NCBI RefSeq assembly: GCF_037094685.1 | Contig: NZ_CP146614.1 | Span: forward strand, 4,650,001 to 4,714,000 | Direction of reading: 5' to 3' | Source: Massilia sp. METH4 | GTDB lineage: Bacteria > Pseudomonadota > Gammaproteobacteria > Burkholderiales > Burkholderiaceae_D | DNA length: 64,000 nucleotides | Part shown: in pieces, positions 1 to 7,191 of the stretch | How positions within the stretch are numbered: the first letter of the stretch is position 1 | How the letters are laid out: each line of letters opens with the position of its first letter | Program-made: the position numbers and the translations under genes | The notes under the pieces: model-generated | Told to the model about the DNA's origin: nothing | The model's database searches: none | What the model saw: the letters and a program-made list of their open reading frames with translations, nothing else

Positions 1-256
1 CTCGCAGCAAGGCGTCGGCCGCCGCGTACTTGTATTCGCGCTCCGGCAGTTCCCACAGCAGCGCGGCCACCTCCAGCGCCTCCCGCTGGCTCCAGTTGCC
101 GCCCAACTTGCCGACCGCCTCGCGGCGCCGCGGCGCGGGAACGCCGAGGAAGGGGAACTGGTCGCGCTGGTACGCGCTCATCTGGCGCGCCTGATCGGCA
201 TCCGCCAGCGGCACCAGCGATTCGATGACCTCCCTTACCGTAGCCGCAGTATCCAT
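1..256 (-). CDS. DNA alkylation repair protein (AlkD-like), N-terminal part
   Basis: The gene reads leftward and leaves the window; about 85 N-terminal residues are visible. They include the stretch MSAYQRDQFPFLGVPAPRRR (residues about 26-45), which resembles the N-terminal signature of the AlkD/COG4912 family, HEAT-repeat glycosylases that remove alkylated bases. The ATG at 256 has a good ribosome binding site (CTGGAGGAG) just upstream. The catalytic part lies outside the window, so activity cannot be judged. Confidence 0.75.
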   Translation of the reverse strand, partial: MDTAATVREVIESLVPLADADQARQMSAYQRDQFPFLGVPAPRRREAVGKLGGNWSQREALEVAALLWELPEREYKYAAADALLR

Positions 257-281
257 GCTCCTCCAGAGAACCGGCGAGAAA

Positions 282-424
282 ACCGGTGACAGGCACCGGT
301 CCCCAGGAAATATTGCAAAAAACCCGGTGCCTGTCACCGGTTTTCCGGAAATGTTGCAAAAGAACCGGTGCCTGTCACCGGTGCTCAGGAAATGTTGCAA
401 AAAACCTGGTGCCTGTCACCGGGG
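282..424. repeat. Palindromic repeat array, GGTGCCTGTCACC family
   Basis: Four copies of a palindromic core (ACCGGTGCCTGTCACCGGT or close variants) lie about 41 bp apart, with a conserved linker GGAAATGTTGCAAAAA between them. The array fills the gap between the alkylation repair gene start and the glycosidase stop. The same core, paired with the reverse complement of the same linker type, recurs at 20950-21166, so it is a dispersed family. Confidence 0.85.
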
Positions 425-425
425 T

Positions 426-2540
426 TCATGGCAACTTCTTGAAGCCTTCGGCCTTGACGACCCATTTGCCGTTGGCGGGGAAGCCGGGGGCGGGACGGGT
501 GGGCCCGCCATCCCAGCCGCCGGCCATCATGCCGACGGCGGCGAGCAGGGCGCCGTTGCCGGGGAGGTAGACGGGCAGGCCCGTGTTCGGGTTGTGGCCG
601 GCGGCCGTGTAGGCGTTGTTCGGGCCGTCGGTCTTCAGCAGCACGTCGACGGCCAGCTCGGGCGCTTCGAGGCGCGCGGCCGTCATTGCGACCATCGGGT
701 AATCCCAGCCCCAGATCTTGGTCGCCCAGTCCCAGCTGGCCAGCGTGGCATCCAGCGTGCGGCGCATCACGGCGCGGTCGACGCCGTCGCCCGGCAACTG
801 GCCGAAGGCCATCAGGAAGGACGGGTGGTCGTGGCGGCTGGCGAGATTGTCCCAGGTGTCCGGCGTGCTTTCGATCGCCACGTACTTGCCGTCCTTTTGC
901 GGCAGCGCGGAAAGGTGGGTGCGGCGGTGTTCCCAGTCCGGGTCGCGCGGCAGGCCGAGGCGCTCGCGCCACTGCTGGGCGATTTCCAGCCCGCGCGCCC
1001 AGTAGCTCAATTCATACGTGGGATTCATGCTGGTGGCCTGGTCGTAGATCTCCTGGGCGATCCACATCGGCGGCCCGAGCACGTAGCGCTGCCGCGCCTC
1101 TTCCCAGTGCAGCATCGATGCCATGCCGGCCGCCGTTTCCATCACCAGCTCGCGCCAGCGTTGCAGCGTCGCCCGCGACGGATCGGCGCGGTACATCAGC
1201 TCGGCCAGGTGGATCGGGTGCGGCTGGTTCCACGCGATGAGCGGATTGCCGCCGGGGCTTTCGCGGCCTTCCGGCCCCGTCATCTTCATCCAGCGCGCGC
1301 CCTTCAGGCCACGCTCCGCGGCCACGGCACGGGCGGCCGGCAGGGTGCGCCGGAACCAATCCAGCGTGCGCCCCGTGTACTCCGGCCGGCCCCACAGCGC
1401 GAAGTGGGCCGTATGCCACCACACCATTTCCGTGTGGTGCTTGCCGTACCAGGTGGCCGTCGTCAGGCCGCTCTCCTGGGCCGGCAGGGTGTCGCCCAGC
1501 TGGATGCCGGCCAGGTATTGCGACAGCACCACCCGGCGTTCCAGTTCCTTCGCGCGCGGGTCCGTGCTGCCGGCGAAGTCGATGGCCGCACCGCTTTGCC
1601 AGTACTTCCGCCAATGCGCCGCGCTGGCGTGCAGCACGTCGGCCGTGCGCAGCGCCGGCGCGCGGCCCTCTTGCGCGAACGAAACGGTGATATCCAGGGT
1701 GTCGCCGCGCGCCGGGGCAATCACGAAGGCGTGCGGGTCGGGCCGGGTGATCGCCAGCGGAGCCGCGCTGGCCACCGTCATCGCGTAGCGCGAAGAGTCG
1801 CGCAGGTGTTCGACAGCGAGCAGCGTCGATGCCTGTTCCAGCACGTTGGTGCGGTGCGAGCCAGGCTCGCTCCAGTCCAGCGGCGGGTTGTGCTTGACCT
1901 TCAGGTCGTAGCCGAGGGGCAGGGCGATGCGCACGGCCAGCGCGCCGCGCGCCAGCAGGGGCGAATGGATGCGCAGGGCGACCGTGTCCGTGCCCGGATC
2001 GGCGGCGCTGACTACCGACACGGGCTCGCCCAGCAGCGTGACGCGGCTGGAGAGGTGTCCCTGCCACAGGTCGAGGCGCTGGTCGACGGCGCTCACGTCG
2101 GCCGGCGTCAGCGGGCGCGCCTCCTTCCCCGCCAGCACGAAGCCGATGCGCGGCAGCGGCTGCGTGTGCGGATTCTCGCGCAGCCACTGGCCGGCCGGCG
2201 AGCGCTGGTTGGTCGGGTAGCCCAGCGTGCGGCCGTGTGCCGTGAAGTCGCGGTTGGCGTCCGCCAGCTTGTAGTTGTTCGGGTTCGGGTTCGTGTGCCA
2301 GCTCCACCGCGCCTGTGTCTCGGTCGCGGTGCCGTTCTTCCAGTAATGATCGGCGAAGGTCTGCAGCCCTGTCACGTCGGCGGTGAAGGCGAAGCGGCCG
2401 TTGCCCACCGAGAGCGGCGACCAGGCATCGAGCTGTGTCAGGTGCGGAGTGTGGCGCGTGACGACGGCCTGGCGGTCGATCGGCGCCGCGTGCACGCCGG
2501 CCGCGACCAGGGCGGCAAGCAGGAAGAGGGTGGTGCGCAT
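426..2540 (-). CDS. Exported six-hairpin glycosidase-like protein (GH65-type fold)
   Basis: 704 residues starting with a clear Sec signal peptide (MRTTLFLLAALVAAGVHA, cleavage after HA). The mature part begins with a region containing PLSVGNGRFAF, typical of the beta-sandwich of GH65/GH95-like glycosidases, followed by a helical (alpha/alpha)6-like region rich in Trp and His. It is probably periplasmic and acts on an oligosaccharide, but the substrate cannot be read from the sequence. The gene stands alone, convergent to nothing nearby, with a repeat array right after its stop. The family placement is from motif memory and could be another six-hairpin clan. Confidence 0.6.
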   Translation of the reverse strand: MRTTLFLLAALVAAGVHAAPIDRQAVVTRHTPHLTQLDAWSPLSVGNGRFAFTADVTGLQTFADHYWKNGTATETQARWSWHTNPNPNNYKLADANRDFTAHGRTLGYPTNQRSPAGQWLRENPHTQPLPRIGFVLAGKEARPLTPADVSAVDQRLDLWQGHLSSRVTLLGEPVSVVSAADPGTDTVALRIHSPLLARGALAVRIALPLGYDLKVKHNPPLDWSEPGSHRTNVLEQASTLLAVEHLRDSSRYAMTVASAAPLAITRPDPHAFVIAPARGDTLDITVSFAQEGRAPALRTADVLHASAAHWRKYWQSGAAIDFAGSTDPRAKELERRVVLSQYLAGIQLGDTLPAQESGLTTATWYGKHHTEMVWWHTAHFALWGRPEYTGRTLDWFRRTLPAARAVAAERGLKGARWMKMTGPEGRESPGGNPLIAWNQPHPIHLAELMYRADPSRATLQRWRELVMETAAGMASMLHWEEARQRYVLGPPMWIAQEIYDQATSMNPTYELSYWARGLEIAQQWRERLGLPRDPDWEHRRTHLSALPQKDGKYVAIESTPDTWDNLASRHDHPSFLMAFGQLPGDGVDRAVMRRTLDATLASWDWATKIWGWDYPMVAMTAARLEAPELAVDVLLKTDGPNNAYTAAGHNPNTGLPVYLPGNGALLAAVGMMAGGWDGGPTRPAPGFPANGKWVVKAEGFKKLP

Positions 2541-2690
2541 GGATGTCCCCGTTATCGGTATCGGGCCATGTTAAGGGGCATCCGGCGGCGTTGCCATCGC
2601 TCCCGGCGATTCGCTCAACAGGATGAGCGGTACTGGCCATGGCCGGCCGGCCCGGCGTACACTGGCAGCCTCGTCCTCGATCCGATCGCC

Positions 2691-3128
2691 ATGAAACGAC
2701 ACCTGCTGCTGCTCTGCTGTGCGATGCCCCTCCCGGCCTTGGCCGCCTGCCTGCCGCACGAGGTGCTCGTCGACCGCGACCGGCAATACGAGGCCGCACT
2801 CGCGACCGGCAATGTCGCCTTCCTGCGCGATGCGCTGGCGGACGATTACGTCTGGGTGCACACGCTGGGCTCGGAGATCGAGACGAAGCCGGTGCTGCTG
2901 GCACGGATGGCCAGGCCCACGCGCTTCAAGTCGCGCACGACCGGGGACGTGCAGGCGCGCACGCTGGGCGACACCACCGTGCTGCACGGCGTGTCGATCG
3001 TGGAACAGTGGAATGCGGACGGCACCACGTTCAAGACCAACCGCTACCAGTTCATGCGCACCTGGGTCGACGTGGCCGGCCAGTGCCGGCTGCTGGGTGT
3101 GCAGACCATGAACCTGTCATCGAAGTAA
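2691..3128 (+). CDS. Exported NTF2-like (DUF4440-type) protein
   Basis: 145 residues. A signal peptide (MKRHLLLLCCAMPLPALAA) is followed by an SnoaL/NTF2-like domain: an alpha helix with YEAALATGNVAFLRDALADDYVWVH, then alternating beta strands ending in a C-terminal strand pair. The open frame continues far upstream, but only this ATG gives a signal peptide and family-sized protein. Members of this group are small cone-shaped folds that bind ligands or act as weak enzymes; no specific role can be given. A GFA-family gene follows 10 bp downstream, so the two may be cotranscribed. Confidence 0.7.
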   Translation: MKRHLLLLCCAMPLPALAACLPHEVLVDRDRQYEAALATGNVAFLRDALADDYVWVHTLGSEIETKPVLLARMARPTRFKSRTTGDVQARTLGDTTVLHGVSIVEQWNADGTTFKTNRYQFMRTWVDVAGQCRLLGVQTMNLSSK

Positions 3129-3138
3129 GGAGACCGAA

Positions 3139-3504
3139 ATGCTGAAAGGGAGTTGCCTGTGCGGCGGCGTGTCGTACCGTGCCGATGGGCCGGTGCACCA
3201 TGCCAGCCATTGTTATTGCACGATGTGCCAGAAGCAGCATGGCGCCGGCGCGGGCTCGTATGCGAACGTGCCCAGCGCGGGTTTCGCGTTCGAACGCGGG
3301 AAGGAGCTGGTGACGGAGTACGCGTCGTCGGACCACGGCCGGCGCGGCTTTTGCCGCGTGTGCGGCTCGACGCTGTTCTGGCGTAGCACGCAATCGCCGG
3401 AGGCGATCGCGGTCACGCTGGGCACGCTGGAGCCGTCGTACGACGGCCCCGTGGAGCGCGAGTTGTATACGGACACGAAGCCGGCATGGCTGCCGGTCCG
3501 CTGA
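3139..3504 (+). CDS. GFA family protein (zinc-binding, CENP-V/GFA fold)
   Basis: 121 residues with the family cysteines in order: CLCGGVSY near residue 6-13, CYCTMCQKQHG near 30-40, and CRVCGSTLFW near 77-86, which bind structural and catalytic-type zinc. The fold was named after a glutathione-dependent formaldehyde-activating enzyme, but most members have no proven activity. Length is normal. It starts 10 bp after the NTF2-like gene, with the binding site AAGGAG in the gap. Confidence 0.85.
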   Translation: MLKGSCLCGGVSYRADGPVHHASHCYCTMCQKQHGAGAGSYANVPSAGFAFERGKELVTEYASSDHGRRGFCRVCGSTLFWRSTQSPEAIAVTLGTLEPSYDGPVERELYTDTKPAWLPVR

Positions 3505-3517
3505 GCGCTTAGTCGCG

Positions 3518-3565
3518 CTGTTACTTGCGCTGTTATTTGCCCAGTTACTTGCTCAGTTACTTATA
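3518..3565. repeat. 12-bp tandem repeat across the DUF3297 stop codon
   Basis: Four consecutive 12-bp units (consensus CWGTTACTTGCN on the plus strand). Read on the minus strand, each unit carries AAGTAA or AAATAA, so the last lysine codon and the stop codon of the DUF3297 gene have been tandemly copied in frame. This gives three extra in-frame stop codons after the real one. Confidence 0.8.
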
Positions 3566-3805
3566 GAATGCCTCGACCTTGCCCTTCAGCTTGATCAGCA
3601 TGGGCTGGCCCTTGCGGTCCAGCGCCTTGCCGGCCGGAACCTTGATCCAGCCTTCGCTGATGCAGTATTCGGAAACGTCGAAACGCTCCTTGTCGTTGAA
3701 ACGGATGCCGACGTCGTGTTCGAACACGGCGGGCACGTGGAAGGAGCTGCGCGGGTCCGTGGACAGGTGGTCCGGCAGTTCTGGGCGTTGAGTGGTATCG
3801 TTCAT
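3557..3805 (-). CDS. DUF3297 family protein
   Basis: 82 residues from the ATG at 3805. The sequence LPDHLSTDPRSSFHVPAVFEHDVGIRF and the ending KGKVEAFYK match the small DUF3297 family of Proteobacteria, of unknown function, usually about 80-85 residues. The ATG is preferred over an in-frame TTG nine bases upstream because AAGGAT lies 10 bases before the ATG. It is divergent from the YjbQ gene. The region just after its stop consists of tandem copies of its final codons. Confidence 0.8.
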   Translation of the reverse strand: MNDTTQRPELPDHLSTDPRSSFHVPAVFEHDVGIRFNDKERFDVSEYCISEGWIKVPAGKALDRKGQPMLIKLKGKVEAFYK

Positions 3806-3866
3806 GGGCGCCAATTATCCTTCAGATGGCGGCGCACGACAACACTCACCGCTGGAGAACGCGCCC

Positions 3867-4280
3867 TTGGCTCATCAGACCATCCTCGAATTTTCCACCA
3901 CCGGCCGCGGCACGCGCAATATCACGGATGCGGTTGCCCAGGCGGTGCGCGAATCGGGCATCGCCTGCGGGCTGGCCCATGTATTCGTGCAGCACACGAG
4001 CTGTTCGCTGACGATCACGGAAAATGCCGACCCAGACGTGCGGCGCGACCTGGAAACGATCGTGGCGCGGCTGGCGCCCGACGGCGATCCGGCCTACCGC
4101 CACGACACGGAAGGGCCGGACGACATGGCGGCCCATGGCCGCACCATGCTGACCGACACGGCGCTGACAGTGCCCGTGGGCGGCGGCCGCCTGCTGCTGG
4201 GCACGTGGCAGGGCATCTACCTGTGGGAGCACCGGACGGCGCCGCACCGGCGGACGGTGATCGTGACCGTGCTGGGCTGA
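3867..4280 (+). CDS. YjbQ/UPF0047 family protein (secondary thiamine-phosphate synthase type)
   Basis: 137 residues if started at the TTG at 3867, which gives the family N-terminus (M)AHQTILEFSTTGRG and has GGAGA about 10 bases upstream; an open frame reaches further back but lacks homology. The family core is present: HVFVQHTSCSLTITENADPDVR, the HDTEGPDDMAAH stretch, and the C-terminal GTWQGIYLWEHR, which supplies conserved His and Glu residues. E. coli YjbQ has weak thiamine-phosphate synthase activity; the physiological role is unclear. It is divergent from the DUF3297 gene. Confidence 0.85.
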   Translation: MAHQTILEFSTTGRGTRNITDAVAQAVRESGIACGLAHVFVQHTSCSLTITENADPDVRRDLETIVARLAPDGDPAYRHDTEGPDDMAAHGRTMLTDTALTVPVGGGRLLLGTWQGIYLWEHRTAPHRRTVIVTVLG

Positions 4281-4364
4281 TTCCCCGGCCGCATCTCTCC
4301 CAAATGGGCGCTGCCAGGTGGAACCGGCGGCGCTAAGCTGGAACCTTCAAGACAGGAGGATGCG

Positions 4365-4631
4365 ATGGGCGGGCAGTGCCAACATTTCAACCAGATCCAC
4401 ACCTACCGGCCGCGCACGAACGGCTGCGAGGAATGCCTGAAGATGGGCGACACGTGGGTGCACCTGCGCACCTGCCTCGTGTGCGGCCACGTGGGCTGCT
4501 GCGACCAGTCCAAGAACCGGCATGCGACGCAGCACTTCCACGCGACGGGCCACCCGCTGATGCGCTCGCAGCAGCCGGGCGAGACGTGGGGCTGGTGCTA
4601 TGTCGACAAACGGATGTTCGATCCGATCTGA
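4365..4631 (+). CDS. UBP-type zinc finger protein
   Basis: 88 residues that are almost entirely one ZnF-UBP domain. Zinc ligands are visible in order: CQH near the start, CEECLKMG, CLVCGHVGCCD, then H residues of HATQHFHATGHPLM. In eukaryotes this fold binds the free C-terminal tail of ubiquitin; bacterial stand-alone copies are common and have no established role. A good binding site (ACAGGAGG) precedes the ATG. Length equals the usual bacterial single-domain form. Confidence 0.85.
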   Translation: MGGQCQHFNQIHTYRPRTNGCEECLKMGDTWVHLRTCLVCGHVGCCDQSKNRHATQHFHATGHPLMRSQQPGETWGWCYVDKRMFDPI

Positions 4632-4637
4632 AGGCTG

Positions 4638-4964
4638 TCAGCTGGTCCAGCGGCTGAACTGTTCGGCATCGACGCCGTTCGGCACGTACCATTTCTTGCG
4701 CGCCGGGTCCCAGCGGGCACCCAGGCGCTTGGCTTCGTCCTTTTCCCCGTACGGCACGTTCAGGAACACCTGCGCCTTGGTCGATGCGCCACCGCCGCCG
4801 CCGCGGGGCGCATTGTCCGCGCGCGTGCCCGGCGGCGGCAGCGTGGTGGCCGGCGGCGCCGTGTCGACCCGGCTGCCGTCGGGCAGCACTTCGACCCAGC
4901 GTTTTCCTTCGGGCGTGTCGAGGGCGAGCTTGTAGGGCGGATCGAAGGGCAGGTCGGTGGACAT
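4638..4964 (-). CDS. DUF5710 domain-containing protein
   Basis: 108 residues from the ATG at 4964 (an in-frame ATG 30 bases further up is possible). The C-terminal 45 residues (FLNVPYGEKDEAKRLGARWD followed by a KKWYVPNG-type end) match DUF5710, a short motif often found in DNA primase or relaxase-associated proteins and also alone. The N-terminal half is proline and glycine rich and probably disordered. Its gene is convergent with the zinc finger gene, six bases between stops. Confidence 0.75.
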   Translation of the reverse strand: MSTDLPFDPPYKLALDTPEGKRWVEVLPDGSRVDTAPPATTLPPPGTRADNAPRGGGGGASTKAQVFLNVPYGEKDEAKRLGARWDPARKKWYVPNGVDAEQFSRWTS

Positions 4965-5149
4965 GGCGGGTCGTGGAGCGAAAACTGAGGGCACGGATTA
5001 TAGCAGCCGGCCGGGCTGGAGAAATCGCACGAGATCCCAACGGTAACACGGCGCAACGGTAAGTACCGTCGAGCCCTGACAACCGCACGCGCACGCCGCC
5101 GCGTGGCGGAATCATCCATAATGCCGCCCTGGCAATCACGCACACATCC

Positions 5150-6124
5150 ATGGAACTGCAATTTCTCGGCACCTCATCCGGCACTCCGACCAAGACCCGC
5201 AACGTGGCCGGGGTGGCGCTGCGCACGGAGGGAGGCTGGGTGCTCGTCGACTGCGGGGAGGGCACGCAGCACCGCATCCTGCACACGAGCCTGTCGCTGC
5301 ACGAGTTGCGCGCCATCTTCATCACGCACCTGCACGGCGACCATTGCTATGGCTTGCCCGGCTTGCTGGCCAGTGCCGGCATGCTGAACCGCGCCGCGCC
5401 GCTCGCCATCGTGGGGCCGGCGCCGCTGGAGCGCTATGTGCGCGGCGTGATGGACACCACCGAGCTGCGCCTGCCGTACCCGGTCGAGTTCATCGACGTG
5501 GCCGATGCGGGCCGGGCCGGCCTGCTGCCGGACCTGGCGGTGAGCGCCTGTGCGCTGTCGCACCGCATTCCCTCGTTCGCCTACGGTTTCACCGAGACCC
5601 TCGTCGAACGCAAGCTCGATGCCGGCAAGCTGGCCGCCGCCGGGGTGCCGCGCGGCCCGTTGTGGGGCACGCTGCAAGGGGGCGCCGACGTGACGCTGCA
5701 GGACGGCCGCGTGGTGCGCGCCGCCGACGTGCTGCTGCCGCCGCGCCGCCCGCGCCGCATCGTGATCGCCGGCGACAACGACAGGCCCGAGCTGCTGGCC
5801 GACGCGGTGCGCGATGCCGACGTGCTGGTGCATGAGGCGACCTACACGGAAGCGATCCTGGAAAAAGTGGGGCCCGGACCGCAGCACAGCTCCGCATTGC
5901 GCGTGGCGCGCTTCGCCGCCACGGCAGCCATCCCGAACCTGGTGCTCACGCATTTCAGCCCGCGCTACCAGGACGCGGATAGCCAACAACATGGCCCGCT
6001 GACGCTCGCCGACATCGAGTCGGAGGCGCGGTCCGTGTATCAAGGCAACCTGCTCCTGGCGCGCGACCTGGCGCGGCAGGCGCTGGACAAGGCCGGCATG
6101 TTGAGGGAATTGCCGCCCCGCTGA
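5150..6124 (+). CDS. rnz: Ribonuclease Z (tRNA 3'-processing endonuclease)
   Basis: 324 residues of the metallo-beta-lactamase ElaC/RNase Z family. The N-terminus MELQFLGTSSGTPTKTRN is typical, and the zinc motif HLHGDH sits near residue 60-65. Further ligands are the His of LSHRIPSF, the Asp of IAGDN and the His of LTHFSPRY near the end. The enzyme cuts pre-tRNAs after the discriminator base. Length is near normal (about 305-330). The AI-2E-type gene follows within a few bases and may be cotranscribed. Confidence 0.92.
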   Translation: MELQFLGTSSGTPTKTRNVAGVALRTEGGWVLVDCGEGTQHRILHTSLSLHELRAIFITHLHGDHCYGLPGLLASAGMLNRAAPLAIVGPAPLERYVRGVMDTTELRLPYPVEFIDVADAGRAGLLPDLAVSACALSHRIPSFAYGFTETLVERKLDAGKLAAAGVPRGPLWGTLQGGADVTLQDGRVVRAADVLLPPRRPRRIVIAGDNDRPELLADAVRDADVLVHEATYTEAILEKVGPGPQHSSALRVARFAATAAIPNLVLTHFSPRYQDADSQQHGPLTLADIESEARSVYQGNLLLARDLARQALDKAGMLRELPPR

Positions 6125-6130
6125 GGCATA

Positions 6131-7174
6131 ATGCGACGGTCAACCGCCAAACCCATCATGCCGCCCAATCTCCAGACCCGCTACAGCGTCATTGCCTCCT
6201 ACCTGCTGATCGCCCTGTTCCTGCTGCTCGTGCTGAAGAACGGCTTGCTCGGCGCCCTGTTCGCCGGCTTGCTGATGTTCGCGCTGATCCATGCGATCGC
6301 GCCCGTGCTGGGCCGCCGCATCAGCGACGTGCGGGCGCGGATGGTGGCGGCGGCCGTCCTCGGCGCCGTGGTGGTCGGCCTGCTCGCGCTGGCGACCTGG
6401 GGACTGGTGGTGCTGTTCCGCCTCGATTCCCACAGTATCACGCACCTGTTCGTGCGGCTGGCGGACATCATCGATGCCTCGCGCGACCAGATCCCGCCCT
6501 GGATCAGCGAGCACCTGCCCATGGATGCCCATGCGCTGCGCGAAGCCGTGGTGACCTGGCTGCGCGAGCATGCCGGCACCGCGCAGGCGGCCGGCGCCGA
6601 AGTGGGCAAGACCCTGACGCGCATCCTGCTCGGCATGGTGATCGGCCTGATGGCGTCGCTGCACGATACGAACGAGGATGGCGCGCCGCACCGTCCCTTC
6701 ACCGAGGCGCTGCTGCAAAGGGCGCGCTTCCTGCGCAACGCGTTCCGCAGTATCGTGTTCGCTCAGGTGTGGATCTCGGGCATCAACACCGTCATCACGG
6801 CCATCTTCATCTTCGCCGTGCTGCCGCTCGCGGGCGTGCACCTGCCGCTCGCCAAGACCGTGGTGGCGATCACCTTCCTGGCCGGCCTGCTGCCGGTGAT
6901 CGGCAACCTGATCTCGAACACGGTGCTGGTGGTGGTCAGCCTGTCGCACTCGCTGCACGTGGCCGTGGCCGGGCTGGTGTTCATGATCGTCGTGCACAAG
7001 CTGGAATACTTCCTGAACGCGCGCATCATCGGTTCGCACATCAATGCGCGCGCCTGGGAACTGCTGGCGGCGATGCTGTTCGCCGAGGCGGTATTCGGCA
7101 TTCCCGGCGTGATCGCCGCGCCCGTGTTCTACGCGTATATCAAGGATGAGCTGAGGGCGCGCGAACTCATCTGA
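6131..7174 (+). CDS. AI-2E family (PerM-like) membrane transporter
   Basis: About 338-347 residues with eight or so hydrophobic segments: a pair at the N-terminus, a pair near residues 65-100, a long loop with two helices, then a C-terminal block containing ITFLAGLLPVIGNLISN, the best-conserved PerM/TqsA signature. These inner-membrane proteins export small molecules or ions; the substrate is unknown here. The start could be ATG 6131 (GAGG just upstream) or ATG 6158, which gives the more usual short N-terminus. Confidence 0.85.
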   Translation: MRRSTAKPIMPPNLQTRYSVIASYLLIALFLLLVLKNGLLGALFAGLLMFALIHAIAPVLGRRISDVRARMVAAAVLGAVVVGLLALATWGLVVLFRLDSHSITHLFVRLADIIDASRDQIPPWISEHLPMDAHALREAVVTWLREHAGTAQAAGAEVGKTLTRILLGMVIGLMASLHDTNEDGAPHRPFTEALLQRARFLRNAFRSIVFAQVWISGINTVITAIFIFAVLPLAGVHLPLAKTVVAITFLAGLLPVIGNLISNTVLVVVSLSHSLHVAVAGLVFMIVVHKLEYFLNARIIGSHINARAWELLAAMLFAEAVFGIPGVIAAPVFYAYIKDELRARELI

Positions 7175-7191
7175 AGCTCTACAATATCGGG

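Noticed and set aside
225..2690. Long open frame on the plus strand running into the NTF2-like gene
   Set aside because: It is antisense to the glycosidase, low in complexity, and only its last 146 codons (from 2691) have a signal peptide and a family.
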